DNA of 64,000 nt from Halobacteriales archaeon QS_6_71_20 (GTDB lineage Archaea; Halobacteriota; Halobacteria; Halobacteriales; Haloferacaceae): contig PXRU01000002.1 in the NCBI GenBank assembly GCA_003020945.1, forward strand, positions 96,097-160,096. Reading direction: 5' to 3'. A program made the position numbers and the translations under genes. The notes under the pieces were generated by a model that was given only the letters and a program-made list of their open reading frames with translations, was not told the origin of the DNA and made no database searches. Of this stretch, positions 1 through 7,925 are shown one piece after another. Within the stretch, counting starts at the first letter, position 1. Each line of letters starts with the position of its first letter.

Positions 1-373
1 GCTGTCGGCCGGCGTCGGCGGCGCCGTCGCGTGGATGACCTCCGTCAACCCGCTGCTCGCGCCGGGGTGGTTCACGGGGTACATGGAGCTGCGGCACCTC
101 ACGGTGAACGTGGCCGACATCGGCACCCTGAACGAGCTGCTGTCGGACGAGTCGCGGCCGATCCGGGCGATCCTCTCGGAGATGCTTGACGTGCCGCTGT
201 TCCGGCTGATCGTCGTCGTGGCGGCGACCAACGTGGGCAGCATCGTCGCCTCGGTGCTGTTCGCGGCGTACGTCGTGCCCGCGTTCGCGGGCTCGATCGA
301 CGCCACCATCAGCGACCTGATGATCCGGGGCGCGCGCGAGTCCGCCGAGATCGTCTGGAGGGCGGTCGCGTGA
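1..373 (+). CDS. TraB-family membrane protein, C-terminal part
   Basis: The start lies outside the window; about 123 residues are visible up to the TGA at 371-373. Two or three hydrophobic stretches alternate with short loops (for example around bases 200-290), as expected of the membrane-embedded C-terminus of archaeal TraB/PrgY-type proteins. The phrases NPLLAPGWFTGYMELR and VPLFRLIVVVAATNVGSI match my memory of haloarchaeal TraB proteins. The cellular role of this family in archaea is not established. Its stop codon overlaps the GTG start of the next gene, a membrane protease, so the two are probably co-translated. The family call is from recollection of conserved segments, because the N-terminal TraB domain is not visible. 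Confidence 0.55.
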   Translation, partial: LSAGVGGAVAWMTSVNPLLAPGWFTGYMELRHLTVNVADIGTLNELLSDESRPIRAILSEMLDVPLFRLIVVVAATNVGSIVASVLFAAYVVPAFAGSIDATISDLMIRGARESAEIVWRAVA

Positions 374-1053
374 GCCGCGCGACGCCCGACCGCTCCGGCC
401 GTGGACCGGGCCGGTCGGTCGGCGGGCTCTCCTTCTCGGGGCGGGAGATCCGCGACCTCGCGCTCGCGTGGATCGCGCTCTCGGTGGCGTTCGCGCTGTT
501 TTTCGCCGGCGGCGGCACCACGGTGATCGACAGCCTCGCGGCGGGCGCGTTCGGCTCGCTGGGCGGGCTGTTCGTCGTGAGCCTCGTCACCGCGGGCGTC
601 GCGTTCCTCCTGCACGAACTGGCGCACAAGGTGGTCGCGGTGCGGTTCGGACAGCGGGCCGCGTTCCGCGCCGACTACGGAATGTTGTTTCTCGCGGTCG
701 TCGCCGCGAGCGCGGGCTTCCTGTTCGCCGCGCCGGGGGCGGTCCACCACCGCGGGCGGATCACCCAGCGGGAGAACGGCCTCATCGCGCTCGCGGGACC
801 GGTCGTCAACCTCGTGCTGGCGGCCGTGTTCGCGCCGCTGCTGGCGCTCGGGCTCGCGGGCGTCTCGTCGCTGCTTCTCACGGTGGGCACGTACGGCGTG
901 GCCGTGAACCTCCTGCTCGCGGCGTTCAACCTCGTCCCGTTCGGCCCGCTCGACGGCGCGACCGTCCGGGAGTGGTCGACGCCGGTGTGGCTCGCCGCGT
1001 TCCTCCCGAGCGCGGCGCTTGCGGTCGGCTTCGCGGTCACGCTGCTGTTCTGA
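370..1053 (+). CDS. Site-2-protease-like M50 membrane metalloprotease
   Basis: The 227-residue protein has five or six hydrophobic segments. It carries the zinc-binding HELAHK motif near residue 80 and a second motif, NLVPFGPLDG, near residue 190, which supplies the Asp ligand of M50 proteases. Such enzymes cut transmembrane substrates within the membrane; the substrate here is unknown. The GTG start overlaps the stop of the upstream TraB-like gene (GTGA), which fixes the start and indicates translational coupling. The first 30 residues are Arg- and Gly-rich and probably cytosolic. No PDZ domain is present, consistent with the short archaeal M50 group. Confidence 0.82.
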   Translation: MSRATPDRSGRGPGRSVGGLSFSGREIRDLALAWIALSVAFALFFAGGGTTVIDSLAAGAFGSLGGLFVVSLVTAGVAFLLHELAHKVVAVRFGQRAAFRADYGMLFLAVVAASAGFLFAAPGAVHHRGRITQRENGLIALAGPVVNLVLAAVFAPLLALGLAGVSSLLLTVGTYGVAVNLLLAAFNLVPFGPLDGATVREWSTPVWLAAFLPSAALAVGFAVTLLF

Positions 1054-1328
1054 CGCCGTCGACGAGGCCGTCGGGAGCGACGACCCGACCCTGGTCGACG
1101 CGGTGCCGGACGCGTGAGGCCGGCCGATCCGTCTCGCGAGCGGGGGGCGCGCCCCGAACCGCGCCAGTCCGCATCGGGTCGGAGCGGAACGGATCCCGTC
1201 GAGTCGCACCGAGCCGAACCGGACGGCATGACCGACTCGACCCCGGGCTATCGCACCGACCGGGACGGGTCCCCCGGCCGACGGTCGTGGTCGGTGCGCT
1301 TTTGCGTCCACCGGGCGCCGGTCGGGAC

Positions 1329-2351
1329 ATGAGCGACGACGCCGAGGACGGCCACGACACGGACCCGGACACGGACGACGCCGAGGAGGGACTCACCTAC
1401 GCCGACGCCGGCGTCGACATCGACGCCAGCGAGGCCGCGACGGCGGCGCTGGTGTCGGCCGTCGGCGACGCCGGCGCCGACGGCTCCGACTACGCCGGCC
1501 TGCTCGACATCGGCGACCGCTACCTCGCGCTCGCGACCGACGGCGTCGGGACGAAGCTCCTGGTCGCGGAGGCGCTGTCGGACTACTCGACGGTCGGGAT
1601 CGACTGCATCGCGATGAACGCCAACGACCTCGTCGCCGCCGGCGTCGACCCGGTCGCGTTCGTCGACTACCTCGCGGTCGACGAGCCCGACGAGACGTTC
1701 TCACGGCAGGTCGGCGCGGGACTGCGCACAGGCGCCGAGCGCGCGGGCGTGGAACTCGTCGGCGGCGAGACCGCGGTGATGCCCGAGGTGGTCCGCGGGT
1801 TCGACCTCGCCGGCACCTGCGCGGGGCTGGCCGCGAAGGGGGCGGTGTTCGACGGCCGCGCGGAGCCGGGCGACGCGCTCGTCGGCTGGGCCTCCTCGGG
1901 CGTCCACTCCAACGGGCTGACGCTCGCCCGGGAGGCGGTCACCCGCGACCACGAGTACGGCGACCCGTGCCCGTTCGACGGCTACGACACGGTCGGCGAG
2001 GCACTGCTCGAACCGACGCGCATCTACGCCGACCTGCTGGGACCGATGCGCGAACACGGCGTCCGCGGCGCGGCCCACGTCACCGGCGGCGGGTGGACGA
2101 ACCTGGAACGGCTGGGCGAGCACCGCTACGAGGTGACCGACCCGTGGCCCGCCCGGCCCGTGTTCGAGTTCGTGCGGCGGGAGGGCGACATCGCCGACGA
2201 GGAGATGCACCGGACGTTCAACATGGGCACGGGCTTCGTCGCCGCGCTCGACCCCGCGGCCGCCGAGTCGCTGGCGGCCGAAACCGACGGGCGGGTGATC
2301 GGCACAGTCGCCGAGGGCGACGGCGTCGCGATCCGCGGGCTGGAGCTGTGA
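1329..2351 (+). CDS. purM: Phosphoribosylformylglycinamidine cyclo-ligase
   Basis: This enzyme closes the imidazole ring in purine synthesis, converting FGAM to AIR with ATP. The 340-residue protein shows the PurM signatures: DGVGTKL at residues 71-77, the IAMNANDL segment near 98, GGETAVMPE, SSGVHSNG, and the Gly-rich VTGGGWTNLERL segment near 255. The reading frame stays open far upstream, but homology begins after an acidic stretch rich in Asp and Glu, so the ATG at 1329 is chosen; the acidic N-terminal tail of about 20 residues is usual for halophiles. It sits alone: 275 bases upstream have no gene, and an unrelated gene follows after 94 bases. Confidence 0.93.
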   Translation: MSDDAEDGHDTDPDTDDAEEGLTYADAGVDIDASEAATAALVSAVGDAGADGSDYAGLLDIGDRYLALATDGVGTKLLVAEALSDYSTVGIDCIAMNANDLVAAGVDPVAFVDYLAVDEPDETFSRQVGAGLRTGAERAGVELVGGETAVMPEVVRGFDLAGTCAGLAAKGAVFDGRAEPGDALVGWASSGVHSNGLTLAREAVTRDHEYGDPCPFDGYDTVGEALLEPTRIYADLLGPMREHGVRGAAHVTGGGWTNLERLGEHRYEVTDPWPARPVFEFVRREGDIADEEMHRTFNMGTGFVAALDPAAAESLAAETDGRVIGTVAEGDGVAIRGLEL

Positions 2352-2445
2352 GTCGATGGCGTCGGGGGCACCCCGGGCGCGGCCGGGGCCGTCACCGGCG
2401 ACCGGCCGCCGTGTGTCTCTTCACCGCCCCGGTCCGAGGGCGTGT

Positions 2446-3261
2446 ATGACCGTCACGCCGCCGGCCGAGTTCGACCTCGTCGGCGACCTCGTCGCCCGCG
2501 ACCGCCGCTCCGACCGCCTCGCGCTCCGCGCCGCGGAGTTCGACCGGACGTACAGCTACTTCGACCTCTGTAACACCGCCTGCAAGGCGGGCAACGTCCT
2601 CCGACACCTCGGCGTCCGCGAGGGGGACCGCGTGGTCGTCGATCCCATCGCCGCCCCCGAGCCGGTGCTTACCTTCCTCGGGGCGGCGCTGCTGGGGGCC
2701 GTCACCGAGTTCGACGCCGACCCCGGCGGCGACACCGACGCCCACGCAGTAGTCGTCCCGGTCGGACGGGAGGACGAGTTCGACCTCCCGGGCGGCTCCA
2801 GCCTCTGCGTCTTCGGCGGCGAGCCCGACCGCCCGGGGACGACCCACTGGGAGGCGGAGGTGTGGAGCGAGAACCCCGCGTTCCCGCCGACCGCCCACGA
2901 GGCGGCGGCGCCGGTGCTTCGGGGGACGGCGAGCGAGGACCCGACCGACGCCGCGCGAACCCGCTCACACGCCGACCTGCTCGCGGCCGCCGGGGACGCC
3001 GCCGCCGCGCTGGGGCTGGACGCGGACGCCCGCGTCGCGGTGCGGGCGCCGCTGTCGGACCCCCGGACGGTCGCGGCGGGCGTGATCGCGCCCCTGGCCG
3101 CCGGCGGGACCGTCGCCCTGCCCGACCGGGACGCAGCGCTCGACGCCGAGGGAGACCCCGATGGGGATCCCGGGACGACGGCCGCGGTCGTGGCCGAGGG
3201 GCGTGCCGCGCCGGAGGCCCGCGCGCTCGCGCTCGAAGCCGTCTCGTTCCCGTCGCCCTAG
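2446..3261 (+). CDS. Partial AMP-binding (acyl-CoA synthetase-like) protein
   Basis: This 271-residue protein resembles only the N-terminal half of acyl/acetyl-CoA synthetases. It has a TYSYFDLCNTACKAGNVL segment near residue 30, a GVREGDRVVVDP strand-turn, and a second region near 190 (LDADARVAVRAPLSDP). It lacks the SSGTTGTPKG phosphate-binding loop and the whole C-terminal lid, so it is unlikely to form an acyl-adenylate by itself. It converges on the full-length synthetase, and the two genes share a CTAG at 3258-3261 in which each reads its own TAG stop. It could be a regulatory or substrate-handling partner, or an eroding paralogue; nothing in the sequence decides between these. Confidence 0.65.
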   Translation: MTVTPPAEFDLVGDLVARDRRSDRLALRAAEFDRTYSYFDLCNTACKAGNVLRHLGVREGDRVVVDPIAAPEPVLTFLGAALLGAVTEFDADPGGDTDAHAVVVPVGREDEFDLPGGSSLCVFGGEPDRPGTTHWEAEVWSENPAFPPTAHEAAAPVLRGTASEDPTDAARTRSHADLLAAAGDAAAALGLDADARVAVRAPLSDPRTVAAGVIAPLAAGGTVALPDRDAALDAEGDPDGDPGTTAAVVAEGRAAPEARALALEAVSFPSP

Positions 3262-5387
3262 CTCGCCTCCCGCAGTGCCGAGAGCGCTTCGGGGTTCTCC
3301 ATCGAGGAGAGGTCGCCTGGGTCGTCGCCGGCGTGGACGGCGGCGATCGCCCGACGGATGATCTTCCCCGACTGCGTCTTGGGGAACTCGTCGACGAACA
3401 GGACCTCCCGGGGACGGAACGGCTTGCCGTGCTCCTCGCCGACGAGCGCCCTCAGATCCGACTTCAGGTCCTCGCTCGGCTCGACGCCGGACTCCAAGAC
3501 GACGTACGCGACGACGGCGGTGCCGGTGGTGTCGTCGTCGACGCCGACGGCCGCGGCCCGGTTGACGGCGCCGTGGTCGATGAGCACCCCCTCGATCTCG
3601 GCGGGGCCCACCTTCCGGCCGGCGACGTTGAGCGCGTCGTCCGCGCGGCCGTGGAGGAACCAGAAGCCGTCCGCGTCCTGCTGGGCCCAGTCGCCGTGGT
3701 CCCACATGGGCGGCTCCGTGAACGTCGACCAGTATTCCTCGAGGTACCGCTCGTCGCCGCTCCAGAGACTCTCGGTCATCGACGGGCAGGAGTCGCGGGC
3801 GACGAGGTAGCCGCGCTCGTGCGTGTCGGCGATCGACTCGCCGGCCCCGTCGACGATGTCGATGTCCATCCCCAGCCCGGGGGACCCCAGCGTGCACGGC
3901 TTGAGCGGCTGGTCGGGCATCGGCATGAGGAAACAGCCGCAGATCTCCGTCCCCCCGGAGATGTTGACGATCGGCGCCTCGCCGTCGCCGACGTGTTCGT
4001 AGAACCACAGCCAGCTCTCGGGGTCCCACGGCTCGCCGGTCGACCCGAGGATCCGGAGACTGGAGAGGTCGTGCCCCTCGACGTGCTCGTCGCCGTGTTT
4101 GCGGAGCGCGCGGATCGCGGTCGGGGAGATGCCGAACTGCGTCACGTCGTGGCGGTCGATCATCTCCCAGAAGCGGTCCGGGCCGGGGTGGTCGGGCGCG
4201 CCCTCGTACATCACGACCGCGCCGCCGAACGTGTGGTTGCCGATCAGCGTCCACGGCCCCATCATCCAGCCGATGTCCGACACCCACCAGAAGACGTCGT
4301 CGGGCTTCTGATCGAACCCGAAGTGGATCTCCTTGGCGCACTGCACCTGGACCCCGGCGTGGGTGTGGACGATCCCCTTCGGGGTGCCCGTCGTCCCCGA
4401 GGAGTACAGCAGCATCGACTCCTGATCGCTGGGCAGCGACTTCGTCTCGTACTCGCTCGACCGCTCGGCGACCGAGTCGGTCCACCACTCGTCGCGGCCG
4501 TCGTCCCACGGGACCTCGGTGTCCGAATCGGGGTCGCTCCGCTCGCGGGTCGCTTCGCTCACGGGTCGCTCCGCTCCCCGTTCGCTGTCGCGGCCTCGCT
4601 GCGCTCGACCGCGCTCGCTCCTCGCTCGCGTGTCCGCGGCGCTTCGCGCCGCGCTCGCCCCCAGTCGGTCGTACACGACCACGCTCTCGACGTGGCCGAC
4701 CTCGTCGATCGCCTCGTCGGCGGTGTCCTTCAGCGTCACCTCGCTCCCCCGGCGGTAGAAGCCGTCGCCGGTGAACAACACGGAACACTCGGAGTCGTCG
4801 ATCCGGGTCGCGGTCGCCTCGACGCCGAAGCCGGAGAAGATCGGCACCGCGATCGCGCCGGTCTTGAAGCAGCCGTAGAGGACGCTCATCACCTCCGGCA
4901 CCATCGCCATGTAGAGGCCGACGGTGTCGCCGGCGCCGACGCCGTTCGATTCGAGGTAGTTCGCAACCCGGTTCGACTGCTCGTGGAGTTCGCCGAAGGT
5001 GACCTCGCGCTCGTCACCGGGTTCGCCCTCCCAGACACAGGCGACGTCGTCGCGGTCGTCGCCGGCGGCGTGGCGGTCGAGGACGTTGTGCGCGAGGTTG
5101 ATCTCGCCGCCGGGGTACCAGTCGGAGAACTGCGGGCCGTCCGCATCGTCGCGGACGGCGTCGTAGTCGTCGTAGAACTCGACACCGAGGTAGTCGACGA
5201 CCTCGTCCCAGAACCAGTCGACCCCGGAGTCGGGCTCGCCGTCGAGATCCGTCGTCGTGCGCTCGATCAGCGACTCGTGGTCGTCGATGCCGTACTCGCG
5301 CATGAACGCGCGGACGTTCGTCGCCTCGGCGACCGCCGGATCCGGCTCGTGGACGACCTCGTCGGTGTCGACCTCCGTGGGGGCCAT
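3258..5387 (-). CDS. acs: Acetyl-CoA synthetase (AMP-forming) family
   Basis: The 709-residue protein activates acetate or another short acid to its CoA thioester through an acyl-adenylate. It carries the SSGTTGTPKG loop near residue 330, ISGGTEICG near 475, the hinge region with HGRADDALNVAGRKVGP near 590, and the PKTQSGKIIRR lid motif with the catalytic Lys near 674. About 50 residues at roughly 242-290 are Arg/Ser/Glu-rich, unlike the rest, and come from a TCGCTCGC-type simple sequence inserted in frame. A TATA-like AAACATACC on this strand near 5415-5423 lies about 28 bases before the start. The divergent neighbour is a short-chain fatty acid carrier, which fits uptake followed by activation. 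The exact substrate cannot be fixed by eye. Confidence 0.88.
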   Translation of the reverse strand: MAPTEVDTDEVVHEPDPAVAEATNVRAFMREYGIDDHESLIERTTTDLDGEPDSGVDWFWDEVVDYLGVEFYDDYDAVRDDADGPQFSDWYPGGEINLAHNVLDRHAAGDDRDDVACVWEGEPGDEREVTFGELHEQSNRVANYLESNGVGAGDTVGLYMAMVPEVMSVLYGCFKTGAIAVPIFSGFGVEATATRIDDSECSVLFTGDGFYRRGSEVTLKDTADEAIDEVGHVESVVVYDRLGASAARSAADTRARSERGRAQRGRDSERGAERPVSEATRERSDPDSDTEVPWDDGRDEWWTDSVAERSSEYETKSLPSDQESMLLYSSGTTGTPKGIVHTHAGVQVQCAKEIHFGFDQKPDDVFWWVSDIGWMMGPWTLIGNHTFGGAVVMYEGAPDHPGPDRFWEMIDRHDVTQFGISPTAIRALRKHGDEHVEGHDLSSLRILGSTGEPWDPESWLWFYEHVGDGEAPIVNISGGTEICGCFLMPMPDQPLKPCTLGSPGLGMDIDIVDGAGESIADTHERGYLVARDSCPSMTESLWSGDERYLEEYWSTFTEPPMWDHGDWAQQDADGFWFLHGRADDALNVAGRKVGPAEIEGVLIDHGAVNRAAAVGVDDDTTGTAVVAYVVLESGVEPSEDLKSDLRALVGEEHGKPFRPREVLFVDEFPKTQSGKIIRRAIAAVHAGDDPGDLSSMENPEALSALREAS

Positions 5388-5534
5388 CTCCTCGGACGCT
5401 TCTCGCGTGGGGTAGGTATGTTTGCCGGTGGCGGGCGTCCGTCCACGACGCGGCCTCCCTCCGCCGCGCCGGTGCCGTCGGGGTTCTCACGGACCGCCGA
5501 CACCCGCGACTGACCGCGTGGCCGTCTGTCGGTG

Positions 5535-5545
5535 TTTTTTATACG
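5535..5545 (+). promoter_or_regulatory. TATA box for the AtoE-type carrier gene
   Basis: TTTTTTATACG lies about 27 bases before the ATG at 5569, the spacing expected for an archaeal promoter giving a leaderless transcript. It stands out from the surrounding G+C-rich DNA between two divergent genes. Confidence 0.6.
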
Positions 5546-5568
5546 GCCGTTCGTCAGATCCCGTCCAG

Positions 5569-6954
5569 ATGTCTATACGCACCGACGGAACAGTCGTACA
5601 GCGGTTCGGACGCAGGTTGGCGGCGACCGTCGAACGGTGGATGCCGAGCCCGTTCCTGTTCGCGATCCTGTTGAGCTACGCCGTCTTCGTCGCGGGCGTG
5701 GTGCTGCAGGGGGAGGGCCCGACCGTGATGGTGGGTCACTGGTACGACGGGTTCTGGGCGCTGCTCACCTTCGGGATGCAGATGGTGCTCGTTCTCGTGA
5801 CCGGCTACGCCATCGCGTACCACCCGCGCGTGCAGGACCTCATCGGGCGACTCGCGGGGACGACCAGCTCCGGCGCCGGCGCGGTCGTACTCGTCGGCGT
5901 CGTGGCGATGATCGCCTCGTGGATCCAGTGGGGGATGGGGCTCATCGTGGGCGCCGTCCTCGCCCGCGAGGTCGGCCGACAGGCGTACCGGCGGGGGATC
6001 CAGGTCCACTACCCCCTGCTGTGTATCGCGGGCTACATGGGGCTGGGGCTGACGTGGCACTGGGGGCTCGCCGGCTCGGCGCCGCTGCTGGTCAACACGC
6101 CGGGCAACGTCTTCATCGAGCAGGGCGTGCTCGACTCGCTGGTCCCAATCTCGGAGACGGTGTTCTCGTCGTACTCGCTCACGCTGACGGTGCTGGCGAT
6201 CGGTTACGCCTCGCTCGTGTTGTACCTGCTTGCGCCCGACCCCGAGCACGCCGAGGGCATTGACGAGTACCTCGACGAGGCCGAACTCGCGGAGTCGGAC
6301 GAGGAGGGCGGCCCCGACATCGAGACGCCGGCCGACGCCATCGACCAGAGCCGGCTCGTCGGGGGACTGCTCGCGTTCGCCGGCGTCGCCATCTCCGTCT
6401 GGACGTTCGCCCAGCAGGGGCTGAACGCCCTGAACCTCAACGTCGTCAACTTCGGGTTCATGTTCGTCGGGCTGCTGCTGTTCACCCGTCCGCGCGCCTA
6501 CCAGGAGCGGTTCTACGACGCGATCACCGCGACCGGCGGCATCGTCCTCCAGTTCCCCTTCTACGCGGGGATCATCGGGATGATGAACGGCTCCGGGCTG
6601 ACGGAGACGCTCGCGAACGCGCTGGTGAACGTTGCGACGCCGACGACGTTCCCCGTCGTCGCGTGGGTCACCGCCGGGATCATCAACCTGTTCGTCCCCT
6701 CGGGCGGCGGCGAGTGGACGGTCGTCGGCCCGACCGTCGTCGCGGCCGCGCAGGACCTCGGCGTCTCGGTCGGGAAGGCGACGGTCGCGTACGCTGTCGG
6801 CGACGCCCACACGAACCTGTTCCAGCCGTTCTGGGCGCTCCCGCTGCTGGGCATCACCGGGATGCGCGCGCGCGACGTCTTCGGCTACGGGATGGCGATG
6901 CTGCTGCTGCTCGTCTTGTTCCTGGCGGTCGCGCTCACGTTCGTCCCCTACTGA
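5569..6954 (+). CDS. Short-chain fatty acid transporter, AtoE family
   Basis: This 461-residue integral membrane protein has about 10-12 hydrophobic segments. Family-like features include SIQWGMGLIVGA-type residues near 125, the TWHWGLAGSAPLLVNTPGN loop near 165, and the C-terminal IINLFVPSGGGEWTVVGPT and DAHTNLFQPFWALPL segments, which are characteristic of AtoE carriers of acetoacetate, butyrate and related acids. An acidic loop lies near residues 225-255. The ATG at 5569 is supported by the TATA box about 27 bases upstream. Lying divergent to acetyl-CoA synthetase, it probably brings in the acid that enzyme activates. Confidence 0.85.
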   Translation: MSIRTDGTVVQRFGRRLAATVERWMPSPFLFAILLSYAVFVAGVVLQGEGPTVMVGHWYDGFWALLTFGMQMVLVLVTGYAIAYHPRVQDLIGRLAGTTSSGAGAVVLVGVVAMIASWIQWGMGLIVGAVLAREVGRQAYRRGIQVHYPLLCIAGYMGLGLTWHWGLAGSAPLLVNTPGNVFIEQGVLDSLVPISETVFSSYSLTLTVLAIGYASLVLYLLAPDPEHAEGIDEYLDEAELAESDEEGGPDIETPADAIDQSRLVGGLLAFAGVAISVWTFAQQGLNALNLNVVNFGFMFVGLLLFTRPRAYQERFYDAITATGGIVLQFPFYAGIIGMMNGSGLTETLANALVNVATPTTFPVVAWVTAGIINLFVPSGGGEWTVVGPTVVAAAQDLGVSVGKATVAYAVGDAHTNLFQPFWALPLLGITGMRARDVFGYGMAMLLLLVLFLAVALTFVPY

Positions 6955-7084
6955 GCGGGCGCGCTCCTCGGCCCCAACCGGACCGCGCCGCCGACGCGGT
7001 CCCGGTGGACGCGGCGCCGCCGGGGTTTCGGCGGTCCGTGTCCGCGCGGCAAGAGCGAAGTACCGCCCCCGAGTGACACCCCGC

Positions 7085-7813
7085 ATGACGGACGACACCG
7101 CCGCCGAGTTCGACCCGACGGAGGCGTTCGACCTCACGGGCCGCGTCGCTGCGGTGACCGGCGGCACCCGCGGGATCGGGCGGGCGATCACCCTCGGCCT
7201 GGCGAACGCCGGGGCCGACGTGGTGCCTACGAGCAGGACCGAGGCTGACGTCGAGGACGCCGTCGCGGCCGTCGAGTCGCGCGGGGGCGACTCGCTGTCG
7301 TGTCCGACGGACGTGACCGACGGGGAGGCGGTGACGGAGCTGACGGCGACCGTCCGCGAGGAACTCGGCGGCTCCGACGTCGTGGTGAGCAACGACGGCG
7401 TCGACCCCCGCGGGGCGCTCCGGTGTGCCCGCGCGGCCGCCGAGGGACTGACCGCCGGCGACGGCGGGAGCCTCGTCAACGTCGCCTCCGTCGCCGGACT
7501 CGTCGGCCTCCCCCGGCAACACCCGTACGTCGCCTCGAAGCACGGCCTCGTCGGCGTCACCAGGCGCATGGCGCTGGACTGGGCACCCGACGTGCGGGTG
7601 AACGCCGTCGCGCCCGGTTTCGTGCTCACGGAGCTGACCGCCGAGATCGAGGGGAACGAGCGGCTGGAGGAGTCGATCCGCGACCGGACGCCGCTGGGTC
7701 GGTTCGCCGACGCCGCGGAGGTCGCCGCCCCGGCGGTGTTTCTCGCCAGCGACGCCGCCTCCTACGTGGCGAGCGCGTGTCTCGCTGTCGACGGGGACTG
7801 GACCACGCGATGA
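7085..7813 (+). CDS. Short-chain dehydrogenase/reductase with internal deletion
   Basis: The 242-residue protein is a classical SDR. It has the nucleotide-binding TGGTRGIG at residues 25-32, a VNVASVAG segment carrying the catalytic Ser, and YVASK with the catalytic Tyr and Lys near 148-152. Compared with the family pattern, about 20 residues are missing after residue 105: the usual NNAG motif reads SNDG and is followed almost at once by GALRCARAAAEGL, so the helix and Asn that normally lie between are absent. The frame is intact, which suggests an in-frame deletion that may have weakened or abolished activity. The C-terminus reads CLAVDGDWT where CxxVDGGW is usual. The CRISPR array begins 112 bases downstream. 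Confidence 0.85.
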   Translation: MTDDTAAEFDPTEAFDLTGRVAAVTGGTRGIGRAITLGLANAGADVVPTSRTEADVEDAVAAVESRGGDSLSCPTDVTDGEAVTELTATVREELGGSDVVVSNDGVDPRGALRCARAAAEGLTAGDGGSLVNVASVAGLVGLPRQHPYVASKHGLVGVTRRMALDWAPDVRVNAVAPGFVLTELTAEIEGNERLEESIRDRTPLGRFADAAEVAAPAVFLASDAASYVASACLAVDGDWTTR

Positions 7814-7925
7814 ACGCCGCGGGCGTATCGTCGACCCCCCGGGGTGTCGGGGGTGATCGCACGTCGACGGAAACTACTCGTAGAGGGAGGCGTTTGTGAA
7901 TGCTGTGTGCCCGATATCGGGCATG
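7814..7925 (+). promoter_or_regulatory. Putative CRISPR leader (short)
   Basis: Only 112 bases separate the SDR stop from the first repeat, and they are not notably A+T-rich, unlike many leaders. The segment ends with a perfect 16-base palindrome, TGCCCGATATCGGGCA, at 7908-7923, two bases before repeat 1. The intact repeats on this side and degenerate repeats at 15.3-15.4 kb place the leader here, with transcription to the right. I see no convincing TATA box. Confidence 0.45.

Noticed and set aside
2965-4788. Long Arg-rich open frames opposite or out of frame with acs, gyrA, gyrB, dnaK and others
   Set aside because: Typical shadows in G+C-rich DNA: Arg/Ala/Gly/Pro-rich, no motifs, and they overlap genes with clear protein signatures.
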